A stretch of DNA of 64,000 nucleotides from Microlunatus parietis (GCF_013407955.1 NZ_JACCBU010000001.1:7176127-7240126); one strand, 5' to 3'. Positions 7,519 through 16,623 are shown, counted from the first letter of the stretch. Numbers and translations: made by a program. The notes: generated by a model from the sequence alone, not told the origin.

Positions 7519-7808
7519 ACCGTTACGTCCTCTCGCCAGCCGCTCGAGCGGACCTCGACGAGATCTGGGACTACACCCGCGAGCGCTGGGATGCCGACCA
7601 GGCCGAGAAGTACCTGCGGGAATTGCAGCCCGCGATCGAGCGGGCCGTCGGGGATCCACGGATCGGCCGGGCCTGTGACGAGGTTCGCGCCGGGTACCGT
7701 CGCCTGGCTGCAGGATCGCATCAGGTCTACTACCGCGTCACGGACGACGGCATCGTCGACGTGGTGCGGATCCTGCACCAGCGGATGGACGTCGACCGCC
7801 ACCTCTGA
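7515..7808 (+). CDS. parE: ParE/RelE-superfamily toxin
   Basis: 97 residues starting at a GTG that overlaps the parD stop. LSPAARADLDEIWDYTRERWDADQAEKYL, AGYRRLAAGSHQVYYRV and VDVVRILHQRMD are standard ParE motifs; ParE toxins inhibit DNA gyrase. The pair looks complete. RelE-like mRNA cleavage is the alternative activity, but the terminal RILHQRMD favours ParE. Confidence 0.9.
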   Translation: MNRYVLSPAARADLDEIWDYTRERWDADQAEKYLRELQPAIERAVGDPRIGRACDEVRAGYRRLAAGSHQVYYRVTDDGIVDVVRILHQRMDVDRHL

Positions 7809-7881
7809 TCAGCGTCCGTGTCACAAACCACCGACCGCCACCGTCACGTGAGGAAGTGCATTCTCACCCGCGGAGGCGGCC

Positions 7882-8631
7882 ATGAACCTTGCTCTCTTCA
7901 TCACCGGCGGCCTGCTCGCCGCCGGTCTCCTGATCGGCGGCGCGATCAAGCTCATCGTGCCCGCGGAGACCCTGGCGGCGACCCGGGCCGGGGCCTGGGT
8001 TCGCGCCGTCGGCGGCACCCGGGTCAAGATCATCGGCGGCCTGGAGATCCTGGCGGCGCTGGGCCTGGTCCTGCCGGTCGGCGTGGGTTTCGCGCCGATC
8101 CTGATCCCGGCCACGGCCGTCTGCGTGGCGCTGCTCATGATCGGCGCGGTGGTCCTGCACCTGCGCCGGCGGGAGCCGCTGCTGGCCGCCGCTCCGCTGG
8201 TCTATCTCGCGGCGGCCGGCTTCGTCGCCTGGGGCCGGTTCGGCCCCGAGCCGGACCCGAACATCTTCTCGTCGCACGTCGGCGCCTCCTACCTCAGTAC
8301 GGGCCGGGTCGGCGCCGTCGTGGCCGTCGGCCTGGGCCTGGCCGGAGCGGTTGCCGCCGGGTTGGCGCTGTCCCGTCCCGGCAGCCGGCTCGGAACCGGG
8401 ACGGCTCCGCTGGGCGCCTTGTCCGCGCTCGGGGCCGGCCTGATCGGCCTGTTGGTCGCCGGCCTGGTCGTGCTGACCTCCGACGCCGGGATCGGCACCG
8501 GGAACGGGCGCGCCGGAGCGTTCCTCGGACTGCTCGCGGGAGCGGGAGCGCTGGCGCTCGGCGCCGTCGCGCTGGTCCGGGCCCGCCGTTCAGCGGGGCC
8601 GGACCTCAGTCGAGGGCCAGCGCGGCGGTGA
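7882..8631 (+). CDS. DoxX-like integral membrane protein
   Basis: 249 residues from ATG 7882 with GGAGG at 7871-7875. The first about 120 residues carry four hydrophobic segments with the DoxX-like order LLIGGAIKLIVPAETL...VKIIGGLEILAALGLVLP...VALLMIGAVVLHLRR. The C-terminal half is a second membrane region (LALSRPGSR...LVRARR) absent from minimal DoxX proteins. Function is unknown; DoxX relatives take part in thiol or quinone redox chemistry. The 3' end overlaps the convergent exonuclease gene by 26 bp. Confidence 0.62.
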   Translation: MNLALFITGGLLAAGLLIGGAIKLIVPAETLAATRAGAWVRAVGGTRVKIIGGLEILAALGLVLPVGVGFAPILIPATAVCVALLMIGAVVLHLRRREPLLAAAPLVYLAAAGFVAWGRFGPEPDPNIFSSHVGASYLSTGRVGAVVAVGLGLAGAVAAGLALSRPGSRLGTGTAPLGALSALGAGLIGLLVAGLVVLTSDAGIGTGNGRAGAFLGLLAGAGALALGAVALVRARRSAGPDLSRGPARR

Positions 8632-9565
8632 TCCGGTCGGCGCTGGTGCCCAGGCCGAGCCGTTCGGTGAGCTCGGCGAACGCGGCCGGGTCGACCGGGG
8701 CGGCGGGCAGGGCGAGGTCGTCCGGCTTGACGTCGAGGTCGAGGTCCCGGGCCACGGCGACCACGGTCGGCGCGACGGCCAGGTAGTCGATCGCCGCGCC
8801 GAGCTTGGACCGGATCGAACTGCTGATCTTGGTCCCGGGCTCGCTGGCGGCGGCCAGCACCTGCTCCAGGCTCCCGTACGTGTTCAACAGCGACGCCGCC
8901 GTCTTCTCGCCGATCCCGGCCACCCCGGGCAGCCCGTCCGACGTGTCGCCGCGCAGGGTGGCGAAGTCGACGTAGGCGGCGGGCGGGATGCCGTACTTGC
9001 CCTGCACCCAGGCATCGGTGACCTGTTCGTGCTTGCCGACACCGCGGGCGATGTAGAGGATCCGGACCTCGCTCGCGTCGTCCACCAACTGGAACAGGTC
9101 CCGGTCGCCGGTCACCACGTCGACCGGCATCTCGGCGGTGCTGGCCAGGGTTCCGATCACGTCGTCCGCCTCGTACCCGTCGTGGCCGACGATCGGCAGC
9201 CCGAGGGCGGTCAGCACCTCGACGATCAGCGGCACCTGCACCGCGAGGTCGTCCGGCGCCTGTTCACCGGCCGTTTCGGCGGAGGTCGACATCTCGCTGA
9301 CCACCGTTTCCCCGGCCTGGGCGACCCGGTGTGCCTTGTAGCTGGGAATCAGCTCCACCCGCCAGGCCGGACGCCAGTCGTTGTCCCAGCAGCAGACCAG
9401 GTGGGTCGGGCGGTAGGTGTCGACGAGTCTTGAGATGAAGTCCAGCAGTCCACGGACCGCGTTCACCGGGGTACCATCCGGTGCACGCAGGGAATCCGGT
9501 ACGCCGAAGAAGGCCCGGAAGTACAGGGAAGCAGTGTCGAGGAGGAGTAATCGCGGTGTGCGCAC
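8606..9565 (-). CDS. 5'-3' exonuclease (PolI exonuclease-domain type)
   Basis: 319 residues: the stand-alone equivalent of the N-terminal domain of DNA polymerase I. Motifs in order: LLLDTASLYFRAFFG, YEADDVIGTLA, VVTGDRDLFQLVDD and the H3TH segment RGDTSDGLPGVAGIGEKTA, which supply the acidic metal ligands. It would remove 5' flaps and RNA primers. The GTG start follows a -10-like CAGGAT by 6 nt, pointing to a leaderless transcript, and it overlaps the start of the divergent Lrp gene by 10 bp. Confidence 0.85.
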   Translation of the reverse strand: MRTPRLLLLDTASLYFRAFFGVPDSLRAPDGTPVNAVRGLLDFISRLVDTYRPTHLVCCWDNDWRPAWRVELIPSYKAHRVAQAGETVVSEMSTSAETAGEQAPDDLAVQVPLIVEVLTALGLPIVGHDGYEADDVIGTLASTAEMPVDVVTGDRDLFQLVDDASEVRILYIARGVGKHEQVTDAWVQGKYGIPPAAYVDFATLRGDTSDGLPGVAGIGEKTAASLLNTYGSLEQVLAAASEPGTKISSSIRSKLGAAIDYLAVAPTVVAVARDLDLDVKPDDLALPAAPVDPAAFAELTERLGLGTSADRITAALALD

Positions 9566-10029
9566 AGTCGAATCCTGGCACGGCGGCCGGCATGGAGAAG
9601 CTTGACCGCCGCATTCTCGAGCTGCTGGCGAGAGACGGCCGCATGTCCTACACCGACATCGGCAAGGAGACCGGCCTCTCGACCTCGGCCGCGCAGCAGC
9701 GGGTGCGCCGGCTGGAACAGCGTGGCGTGATCAAGGGCTACCGGGCCACGCTCGACTCCAACGAGCTGGGCCTGCTGGTGACGGCGTTCGTGGCCATCAA
9801 GCCGTTCGACCCGAGCCAGCCCGACGACGCCCCGGACCGGCTGCAGCACCTGCCGGAGATCATCTCCTGCTACTCGGTGGCCGGCGACCCGAGCTACCTG
9901 CTCAAGGTGCAGGTGCCGACGATGGCCGACCTCGAGGCCGTACTGGCCAAGATCCGCGCCTCGGCGAAGGTCTCCACCCATACGACGACGGTGCTCTCCA
10001 CGCCGTACGAGGATCGCCCGCAACTGTGA
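9556..10029 (+). CDS. Lrp/AsnC-family transcriptional regulator
   Basis: 157 residues from GTG 9556, which has GGAGGAG at 9541-9547; ATG 9592 (MEKLDRR) is the conserved family start and is the alternative. LDRRILELLARDGRMSYTDI plus STSAAQQRVRRLEQRGVI is the winged-helix domain. It is followed by the ligand-sensing RAM-type domain (VTAFVAIKPF...YSVAGDPSYLLKVQV). It probably senses an amino acid. The gene is coupled to lnt by a GTGA overlap, an unusual arrangement that could link regulator level to lipoprotein maturation. Confidence 0.85.
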   Translation: MCAQSNPGTAAGMEKLDRRILELLARDGRMSYTDIGKETGLSTSAAQQRVRRLEQRGVIKGYRATLDSNELGLLVTAFVAIKPFDPSQPDDAPDRLQHLPEIISCYSVAGDPSYLLKVQVPTMADLEAVLAKIRASAKVSTHTTTVLSTPYEDRPQL

Positions 10030-11666
10030 CCGCCCTGTTGTCCGACCGCCGGCTGTCCGACCGCCGGCTGTGGTGGCGGCTGGTCTGCGCCATCGCCGGC
10101 GGGCTGCTGCTCGGCCTGGCCTGGCAGCCGTACGCGGTCTGGGGGGCCATCCTGATCGGCATCCCGCTGCTGCTGATCGCCGTGCACGGGCAGCGGGCCC
10201 GCCGCGCCTTCGGTCTCGGGTACGCGTTCGGGCTGGCCCTGCTGACCGTGACGATCGGCTGGATCGAGGTGCTCGGCACCTGGATCGCCGCGTTGTTGAT
10301 CTTGTTCGAGGCGCTCTTCTTCGGCCTGCTCGGCGTCGCCCTGGCCCTGGTCTCGAAGCTGCGGCTGTGGCCGCTGTGGTCGGCGTTCGCCTGGACCGCG
10401 CTGGAGTTCGCCTACTCCCGGGTCCCGTTCGGCGGCTTCGGCTGGGTCCGGCTGGCCTATGCGGCGGTGGACACGCCCCTGGCCGGCTTCCTGCCGCTGA
10501 TCGGCGTACCGGGGGTGAGCCTGCTGGTCGCACTGGCCGCGTCGGTGTTCGGTTGGCTGGTGCTGCGCGCGTTGCGGGAGCACCGGCCGCGCGCGGAATG
10601 GCGGTCGTTCCTGCACGCACAGCGACGGCCCGCCGTCGCCGTGCTGATCGGGTTCCTGGTCGTCGGCGCCACCGGGGCGATGTTCCGCGGCCTGCAGTTC
10701 GAGCCGGCCGCGGGAACCGGCGAGCCGCTCGCGGTCGGCGTGGTGCAGGGCAATGTGCCGGGCCGCGGCATGGACGCGATGGGCGAGGCCCGCTCGGTCA
10801 CCAACAACCACCTCAGCCAGACCATCGAGCTCACCGCGCGCTGGCGGCTCGGCCAGGTGCCGGAGCCCGACTTCATCCTGTGGCCGGAGAACTCGACCGA
10901 CATCGATCCCGTCCTCGATGCGACCACCCGGCAGGTGGTCGACTCGGCCACGAAGGTGGCCGGCAAGCCGATCCTGGTCGGCGCCGTGATGCAGGGCCCG
11001 GGTCCCGACGAGCGGCAGACCACCGGGCTTTGGTGGGATCCGCAGCAGGGCATTCTCGGCCGGTACGACAAGCGCAACCTGGTCCCGTTCGGCGAGTGGA
11101 TCCCGTTCCGGGCCCAGCTGCTGCCGCTGGTGCCGATCCTCGAGGAGGTCGGGCCGCAGGCCATCCCGGGCACCCGGCCGGGCGTGATGACCATTCCGAT
11201 CGGCGACCGGATCATCACCGTCGGCGACGCGGTCTGCTTCGAGCTGGCGTACGACCAGACGATCTACGACACCATCACCAACGGTGCCCAGGTGTCGATG
11301 GTGCAGAGCAACAACGCCACCTACGGCGGCACCGGCCAGATCGAGCAGCAGTTCGCGATCACGCGGGCCCGGGCGATGGAGACCCGGCGCGAGATCGCGG
11401 TCGCCACCACCAACAGCGTGTCCGGCTTCATCGACCGCGACGGCAACGTGGTGCGGCGGACCCAGGAGTTCACCGCGGACTCGTTCGTCGTCGAGATGCC
11501 GGTCCGGTCGGCGATCACGCCGGCGGTGCTGATCGCGCCCTGGCTGGACCGTGCGATGGCCCTGATCGGGCTGCTGGCCGCGGTCGTCGGTGGTGTCGGA
11601 GTGGCCCGCTTTGGACGTCTGCGGAAGACTGGGGAGTCTCCGGCGCGGGAACCCGCGCATACCTGA
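10026..11666 (+). CDS. lnt: apolipoprotein N-acyltransferase
   Basis: 546 residues. About six N-terminal membrane spans are followed by a nitrilase-like periplasmic domain. The catalytic triad is visible as WPEN (E288), YDKRNLVPFGEW (K349) and VCFELAYD (C404), matching E. coli E267-K335-C387, then a final membrane span near residue 505. It N-acylates the amino-terminal Cys of lipoproteins. The GTG start overlaps the Lrp stop. The next gene encodes a Ppm synthase; in mycobacteria the two are fused as Ppm1. A 15-bp direct duplication codes for a repeated LSDRR at the N-terminus. Confidence 0.93.
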   Translation: MTALLSDRRLSDRRLWWRLVCAIAGGLLLGLAWQPYAVWGAILIGIPLLLIAVHGQRARRAFGLGYAFGLALLTVTIGWIEVLGTWIAALLILFEALFFGLLGVALALVSKLRLWPLWSAFAWTALEFAYSRVPFGGFGWVRLAYAAVDTPLAGFLPLIGVPGVSLLVALAASVFGWLVLRALREHRPRAEWRSFLHAQRRPAVAVLIGFLVVGATGAMFRGLQFEPAAGTGEPLAVGVVQGNVPGRGMDAMGEARSVTNNHLSQTIELTARWRLGQVPEPDFILWPENSTDIDPVLDATTRQVVDSATKVAGKPILVGAVMQGPGPDERQTTGLWWDPQQGILGRYDKRNLVPFGEWIPFRAQLLPLVPILEEVGPQAIPGTRPGVMTIPIGDRIITVGDAVCFELAYDQTIYDTITNGAQVSMVQSNNATYGGTGQIEQQFAITRARAMETRREIAVATTNSVSGFIDRDGNVVRRTQEFTADSFVVEMPVRSAITPAVLIAPWLDRAMALIGLLAAVVGGVGVARFGRLRKTGESPAREPAHT

Positions 11667-11687
11667 GACTCGAGAAGGGACCAATTC

Positions 11688-12473
11688 GTGACGGAACGGC
11701 CAGCGACCGAACTGGGCCGGATCTTGGTGATCGTGCCGACCTACAACGAGGCCGCGAACATCGAGAAGACCACCGGCCGGCTCCGCGAGGCCGTGCCCGA
11801 GGCCGACATCCTGATCGCCGACGACAACTCGCCGGACGGTACGGGAGACGTCGCCGATCACCTGGCCGCCTCGGACGATCACGTGCACGTGTTGCACCGG
11901 CGCGGCAAGGAGGGCCTCGGTGCTGCGTACCTGGCCGGGTTCGGCTGGGGCTTGGACCGCGGCTACGGCGTACTGGTCCAGCACGACGCCGACGGGTCGC
12001 ACCCGGCCGAGCGGCTGCCGGCGATGCTGCAGGCGCTGCGCACCGCCGACATGGTCAAGGGTTCGCGCTGGGTGGTCGGCGGCAGGACGGTGAACTGGTC
12101 GCCGCTGCGGCAGCTGATCTCCCGGGTCGGCAGCCTGTGGTCGCGGATCTGCCTCGGCCTGCCGATCAAGGACGTCACCGGCGGCTACAACGCGTGGCGG
12201 GCCGACACGCTGCGCAAGATCGGCCTGGACGACGTCGCGTCGGCCGGCTACTGCTTCCAGATCGACCTGGCCTGGCGGACCGTCAAGGCCGGGCTGCGGG
12301 TGGTCGAGGTGCCGATCACGTTCGTCGACCGCGAGCACGGCGACTCCAAGATGAGCCAGGCAATCGTCGTCGAGGCGCTGATCCGGGTGACCCTGTGGGG
12401 GATCGCGTACCGCGCCGGGCAACTGTCCGGCGCCGCCCGTCGCCGTTCCAAGACCGCCGGAACCGGGAGTTGA
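11688..12473 (+). CDS. ppm1: polyprenol monophosphomannose synthase
   Basis: 261 residues, a soluble GT2 glycosyltransferase. IVPTYNEAANIE, DDNSPDGTGD, VLVQHDADGSHP (the DxD region) and the DPM1-like VKGSRWVVGG...VTGGYNAWR are present. It moves mannose from GDP-mannose to a polyprenyl phosphate for lipoglycan and protein mannosylation outside the membrane. The GTG start has GAAGGGA upstream. It lies 21 bp after lnt and just before fxsA, all in one direction. Unlike mycobacterial Ppm1, it carries no N-acyltransferase domain. Confidence 0.92.
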   Translation: MTERPATELGRILVIVPTYNEAANIEKTTGRLREAVPEADILIADDNSPDGTGDVADHLAASDDHVHVLHRRGKEGLGAAYLAGFGWGLDRGYGVLVQHDADGSHPAERLPAMLQALRTADMVKGSRWVVGGRTVNWSPLRQLISRVGSLWSRICLGLPIKDVTGGYNAWRADTLRKIGLDDVASAGYCFQIDLAWRTVKAGLRVVEVPITFVDREHGDSKMSQAIVVEALIRVTLWGIAYRAGQLSGAARRRSKTAGTGS

Positions 12474-12475
12474 TC

Positions 12476-12991
12476 ATGCGCCGCCGCCATCCCTGGCTGA
12501 TGCCGCTGCTGCTGGTGCTGCTGGTGGCGGTGCCGATCCTCGAGGTCTGGCTGCTGATCCAGGTCGGCCAGCTGATCGGCCTGCTGCCGACGTTGTTGAT
12601 CTTGGTCGCCGAGGCCGTCCTCGGCGGCTGGCTGATGCGGCGCGAGGGCAACCGGGCCTGGCGGGCCCTGAACGAGGCGTTCCAGCAGGGCCGGATGCCG
12701 TCCGGCGAACTCGCCGACGCCGCCCTGGTCCTGGTCGGCGGCGCCTGCCTCATGCTGCCCGGCTTCGCCACCGACGTGATCGGCCTGTTCTTCCTGCTCC
12801 CGTTCACCCGGCCGCTGGCCCGCCGCCTGCTCGCCGCCGCGATCGCCCGCCGACTGGACCGGGCCGGCGTCCCGACCGTGATCAACGTCGACTCCGGCAC
12901 CGTGGTCGACGGCACCGTCGTCGACGGGACGGTTGGCGAGCCGGAGCCCGAGCCGCGCACCGTCCGCGGGACCATCGAACCGCCCCGCTGA
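12476..12991 (+). CDS. fxsA: FxsA-family membrane protein
   Basis: 171 residues from ATG 12476, directly after the Ppm stop. Four hydrophobic segments with VPILEVWLLIQVGQLIGLLP, LGGWLMRREGNRAW and LVGGACLMLPGFATDVIGLF are diagnostic of FxsA, whose E. coli member relieves F-plasmid exclusion of phage T7. The tail after residue 130 is polar and carries a short repeat (VVDGTVVDGT). Its cellular role outside the phage assay is unknown. Clustering with lnt and ppm suggests envelope housekeeping. Confidence 0.88.
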   Translation: MRRRHPWLMPLLLVLLVAVPILEVWLLIQVGQLIGLLPTLLILVAEAVLGGWLMRREGNRAWRALNEAFQQGRMPSGELADAALVLVGGACLMLPGFATDVIGLFFLLPFTRPLARRLLAAAIARRLDRAGVPTVINVDSGTVVDGTVVDGTVGEPEPEPRTVRGTIEPPR

Positions 12992-13001
12992 CCGAGGACC
13001 C

Positions 13002-13022
13002 GTTGACCGGGGGATGGTCAAC
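13002..13022. terminator. hairpin between convergent fxsA and the GNAT-VOC gene
   Basis: GTTGACC and GGTCAAC (7-bp perfect stem, 7-nt loop) fill most of the 47-bp gap between two converging genes, so it probably acts in both directions. Confidence 0.55.
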
Positions 13023-13038
13023 ACGGTGTCCGGGTCGG

Positions 13039-13956
13039 CTACGCCGAGCCTGAGCCGGCGTTCCGCTCGGGCCGCAGCGGTCCCTGCACCCGGAGTTGCT
13101 GGCCGTCCGGCAGCAGAATCGCGAACGTCCGGCGATACCAGGGCTGGTCGACCGGCGGGCCGTCCACCGCCAGCCCGGCCGCAAGGGCGCGTTCGTACAC
13201 GAGATCCGGTGCGATGCCCAGGTCGATCGTCACGCTCGCCGGCGGGATCGGGCCCTCGGTCTGAATCAGGTTGATGCCGTGGCTGCCGGCCCACGGCGTC
13301 AGGGTCAGGCGCACCATCGTCGGCGGGTCCGGGTAGCGGAAGGCCACGTGCAGGCCGAGCACTTCGGCCAGCTGGTCGGCGCACCGCACGTCGCGTACCG
13401 GCAGATCGGGGAACACGGCGACCACGTCGCTGTCCCGCGGATCGGCGGCCCGGACCATGACGACCTGCTGCGCCACGTGATCGGCATAGACCCGGGCCAT
13501 TCGGCTCGCCTCCTGCAGGCCGGCCCGCCGCGCGACGCCGATCGAGCGCAGGTTCCGGGTGTCGATCCACGCTTCGACGCCGGTGATCCCGGGCTGTGCG
13601 AGCAGGTGCTCGACCACCACCGGCGCCGCCTCGCCCATGATGCCCCGGCCCCAGTGCGAGCGCCGCAGATGCCAGCTCAGACCTCGGATCGACCGGCCCT
13701 GGTCGGAGAAGATGCCGAGCGCGCCCAGCGCCGCCTCGTCCGGCCGGAGCCGAACCGCCCAGGTCCAGCCGCCGTTTCCGGCCAGATCGGCCCGCAGCCG
13801 CTCCCGGGTCTCCGCTACGTCGCTGGTCGGCTCCGACCATCCGTACGGATCCATGCCGGGGTCGCCGAGCATCGCGTGCAGGCTCTCCGCATCACGGTCC
13901 GGGTCGAGTGGCACCAGTTCCAGTCGCGCCGTCGTGAGGACCGTGGTCGCACCCAT
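13039..13956 (-). CDS. GNAT acetyltransferase fused to a VOC-like domain
   Basis: 305 residues. The first half (to about residue 170) is a RimJ/RimL-type GNAT: TTARLELVPLDPDRDAESL, then SHWGRGIMGEAAPVVVEHL in the acetyl-CoA loop and IDTRNLRSIGVARRAGL. The second half (about 185-305) resembles the glyoxalase/bleomycin-resistance fold: DVRCADQLAEVLGLHVAFRY and YRRTFAILLPDGQQL. Such fusions could acetylate a small molecule that the VOC part binds. The ATG follows TATCCT by 6 nt, a leaderless arrangement. Confidence 0.7.
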   Translation of the reverse strand: MGATTVLTTARLELVPLDPDRDAESLHAMLGDPGMDPYGWSEPTSDVAETRERLRADLAGNGGWTWAVRLRPDEAALGALGIFSDQGRSIRGLSWHLRRSHWGRGIMGEAAPVVVEHLLAQPGITGVEAWIDTRNLRSIGVARRAGLQEASRMARVYADHVAQQVVMVRAADPRDSDVVAVFPDLPVRDVRCADQLAEVLGLHVAFRYPDPPTMVRLTLTPWAGSHGINLIQTEGPIPPASVTIDLGIAPDLVYERALAAGLAVDGPPVDQPWYRRTFAILLPDGQQLRVQGPLRPERNAGSGSA

Positions 13957-13997
13957 CCCGGCAGGATAGGCGGCTCACCGGTTTCGCGACACTGCCT

Positions 13998-15371
13998 CTA
14001 CGAGGGGAGTCCGGTGCCGGTGCGGCGCGGGCGCAGGCCGGCCTGGACCAGTACGGCGGTGACGAGGGTGACGACGACGTTGACCCCGAGGGCGAGGTGG
14101 ATTCCGGTCAGCTCGACAACCTGGGTGGCGGCGATCGCGCTGAGGATCGGGATGCCCACCGAAACGGCGACCTGCTGGGTCATCGTGGTCAGACCGGTCG
14201 CGAGGCCCTGCTCCCCGTCGGGCAGACCGGAGGTGCCGGTGACCGTGTAGCCGACGATCGCGGCGACATGGCCGAAGAACCCGAGGAACAGGGCGATGAT
14301 CACGACAACGACGGCGGCCCGGTGCTCGCCGACGAAGGCGAGCGGAATCGTCGCCAGGCCCTGCACGAGCATGGCCACGAGCAGCACCTTGCGATACCCG
14401 TACCGGCCGAGCAGCCGTCCGGCGATGACGCCGGCGGCCACGGCGGCCAGGCCCGGGACGCCGAAGATCAAGCCGGTCCACAAGGGTGACAGGCCCAGGA
14501 TGCGCTGCAGGTACAGCGTCATCAGGAAGATCATCCCGGTCTCCATGCTGAAGATCACCAGCCCGGCGAGGTTGCCCCAGGCAACCGTCGGGCGCCGGAG
14601 GATCCCGACCGGGACGAGGGGATCGGTGGCCCGTCGTTCGATCAGCCAGAAGGCGCCGATCAGCAGCACGCCGATCGCTGCGGCGGCAAAGCTGCGCTCG
14701 ACGGCGGCATAGACGATGGCCAGCAGGCCGCCGGTCACCGTGACCGCACCGGGCAGATCGAGCCTCTTCCGCACCGGGGCGCGGCTGGCTTCGATCAAGA
14801 ACGGTGTGACCGCCAGGATGAGTACGGCGACCGGGACGTTGATCCAGAACGCGGCGCGCCAGCTGAGCAGGCCGACCAGGGTGCCGCCGACCAGCGCCCC
14901 GATGGTGAAGCCGCCGGACATCAGTGCGCCGTTGAGCCCGAGCGCTCGCGCCCGTACGGGTCCCTCGGCGAAGGTGGTCGTCAGCAGCGACAGCGAGGCG
15001 GGCAGGGCCATCGCGGTAGCCAGCCCCTGCAGCGCGCGGGCCGAGAGCAGCATCTCCGGGTTCACGGCGACCGCGCCGAGGACGGACGCACCGGCCAGCA
15101 CGATCATGCTGATCATGAACAGCCGGCGGCGGCCGTACAGGTCAGCCAGCCGGCCGAAGAGCAGGGCGAAGCCGGCCGACGGCAGCGCGTACGCGGCGGC
15201 GATCCAGGCGAGCCGCGACTCGGCCAGGCCGACACTCGCGCCGGTCTCCGGCAGCGCGACGTTCAGGATCGAGAAGTCGACGGAGACCAGGAAACCGGCG
15301 CCGAGGAGGACGAACAGAATCCGACGCTTACGTCTCGTGAAGACGGCGGGCGCGGCGGACGTGACGGTCAT
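13998..15371 (-). CDS. MFS drug efflux transporter, DHA2-like
   Basis: 457 residues. MTVTSAAPAVF...FLVSVDFSILNVALP is motif C-like start of 14-span DHA2 exporters; the cytoplasmic loop has RLADLYGRRRLF and about 13-14 hydrophobic spans follow. It overlaps the upstream MFS gene by 4 bp (ATGA) with no separate Shine-Dalgarno sequence, so the two pumps are translationally coupled. Two different MFS exporters in one transcription unit opposite HxlR regulators suggests a drug or electrophile response. Confidence 0.8.
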   Translation of the reverse strand: MTVTSAAPAVFTRRKRRILFVLLGAGFLVSVDFSILNVALPETGASVGLAESRLAWIAAAYALPSAGFALLFGRLADLYGRRRLFMISMIVLAGASVLGAVAVNPEMLLSARALQGLATAMALPASLSLLTTTFAEGPVRARALGLNGALMSGGFTIGALVGGTLVGLLSWRAAFWINVPVAVLILAVTPFLIEASRAPVRKRLDLPGAVTVTGGLLAIVYAAVERSFAAAAIGVLLIGAFWLIERRATDPLVPVGILRRPTVAWGNLAGLVIFSMETGMIFLMTLYLQRILGLSPLWTGLIFGVPGLAAVAAGVIAGRLLGRYGYRKVLLVAMLVQGLATIPLAFVGEHRAAVVVVIIALFLGFFGHVAAIVGYTVTGTSGLPDGEQGLATGLTTMTQQVAVSVGIPILSAIAATQVVELTGIHLALGVNVVVTLVTAVLVQAGLRPRRTGTGLPS

Positions 15372-16567
15372 GGGACGGAGGGCTTGAGGAAGCTGCTGGC
15401 CACGGCTGCGGCAACGGCGAGGACCGCGATGACGAGGCCGGTGCCGGCCGCGGCCGCGGTGGTGTACGCGCCGATGGCCAGGCCGCCGGCGATCGAACCG
15501 AGCGCGATGCCGAGGTTGGCCACCGAGGCCGGCATCGCCTGGGCCAACTGGCCGCCCGGACCGGCCAGCTGCACGACCCGGTACTGCAGCGCGGGCGCGG
15601 AGCCCATCCCGAACAGGCCCACCGCGAACAGGGCCAGCCCGGCCAGGACGGCGATGCCGCCGAAGAGAAAGAGCGCGGCGAGGGAGACCGCGAGCCCGGC
15701 CGCGCCGAGGATCAGCGCGCGTGCGGCGCCGGCGTCGGCCAGCCGGCCACCGCCGTAGCTGCCGACCGTGGTAGCGACGCCGAAGATCATCAGGAACACG
15801 CTGATCAAGGCGCCGGAGACGCCGGTCACTTCCTGCAGGAACGGCACCATGTACGTGTTGAACGCCGCCGCTCCGGCGAAGATCAGCCCGCCCAGGCCGA
15901 GGACGGCGAGCACTCGCGGTGCGAACACGTGCCGCGCCTGTTGCCAGGCCCCGGCACCGGTGCCGCGCACCGACGGAACCACGCCCAGCGTGGCGACCAG
16001 AGCGATCACGGCCAGCACGACGACGGCGGTGAACGAACCGCGCCACCCCAACAGCTGACCGGCCAGGGTGCCGAGCGGCACCCCCACGGCCGAGGAGACC
16101 GCGAAGCCGGAGATGACCACCGACATGGCCCGACCGGTCCGCTCGGCCGGGACCAGGGAGACCGCGACGGCGATCCCGGCCGCGATGAACAGCCCCTGCG
16201 CCGCGCCGGCGAACGCCCGCGCGGCCAGGTACAGGCCGAAGCCGGCGGTCAGCACCAGGACCAGGTTCGCGGCGACCGTCAGGCCGAGGGCGCCGATCAG
16301 AACGATCCGCTTGTTCCAGGTGATCGTCAGTGCGGTCAGGACCGGACCGCCCAGGGCCATGCCCAGCGCCTGGGCGGTCAACAGCGTGCCGGCGGTCGAG
16401 ATCGACACCCTGAGGTCGGCCGCGATCAGGTCGAGCATGCCGATCACGAGCATTTCGGAGCAACCGAGTACGAACGTCGCCAGGAACAGCGTGGCCAGGG
16501 CGAGGTTCGTCCTGGCTGAGCTGGTGGAGCCGGCCTCGTTCTCCGCCCTCGCGGTTTCCAGTGACAT
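15368..16567 (-). CDS. MFS transporter, DHA1/AraJ-like
   Basis: 399 residues with about 12 hydrophobic spans. FVLGCSEMLVIGMLDLIAADLRVS and LTAQALGMALGGPVLTALT are typical of AraJ/CmlR-type DHA1 exporters, with FVxGxxE-like start and an inner repeat around residue 210. GAGGT precedes the ATG by 7 nt. It is likely the second-to-last gene of the minus-strand unit that begins at the HxlR operator (18.28 kb). Confidence 0.8.
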   Translation of the reverse strand: MSLETARAENEAGSTSSARTNLALATLFLATFVLGCSEMLVIGMLDLIAADLRVSISTAGTLLTAQALGMALGGPVLTALTITWNKRIVLIGALGLTVAANLVLVLTAGFGLYLAARAFAGAAQGLFIAAGIAVAVSLVPAERTGRAMSVVISGFAVSSAVGVPLGTLAGQLLGWRGSFTAVVVLAVIALVATLGVVPSVRGTGAGAWQQARHVFAPRVLAVLGLGGLIFAGAAAFNTYMVPFLQEVTGVSGALISVFLMIFGVATTVGSYGGGRLADAGAARALILGAAGLAVSLAALFLFGGIAVLAGLALFAVGLFGMGSAPALQYRVVQLAGPGGQLAQAMPASVANLGIALGSIAGGLAIGAYTTAAAAGTGLVIAVLAVAAAVASSFLKPSVP

Positions 16568-16623
16568 TCTGTGACCTCAGTCGGTGGCTGTACGAATTCG
16601 GGCGACGGTCGAAACGATCGGTC

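Noticed and set aside
9894..12422. An 842-codon minus-strand frame antisense to lnt and ppm1
   Set aside because: The composition is that of antisense GC-rich DNA (Arg, Gly, Asp, Gln-rich), no start signals, and it opposes confidently identified genes.
10070..12991. A 973-codon plus-strand frame covering lnt, ppm1 and fxsA
   Set aside because: Only its last 171 codons (12476-12991, fxsA) code; the rest is a low-complexity Arg/Ala/Gly shadow of the other two genes.
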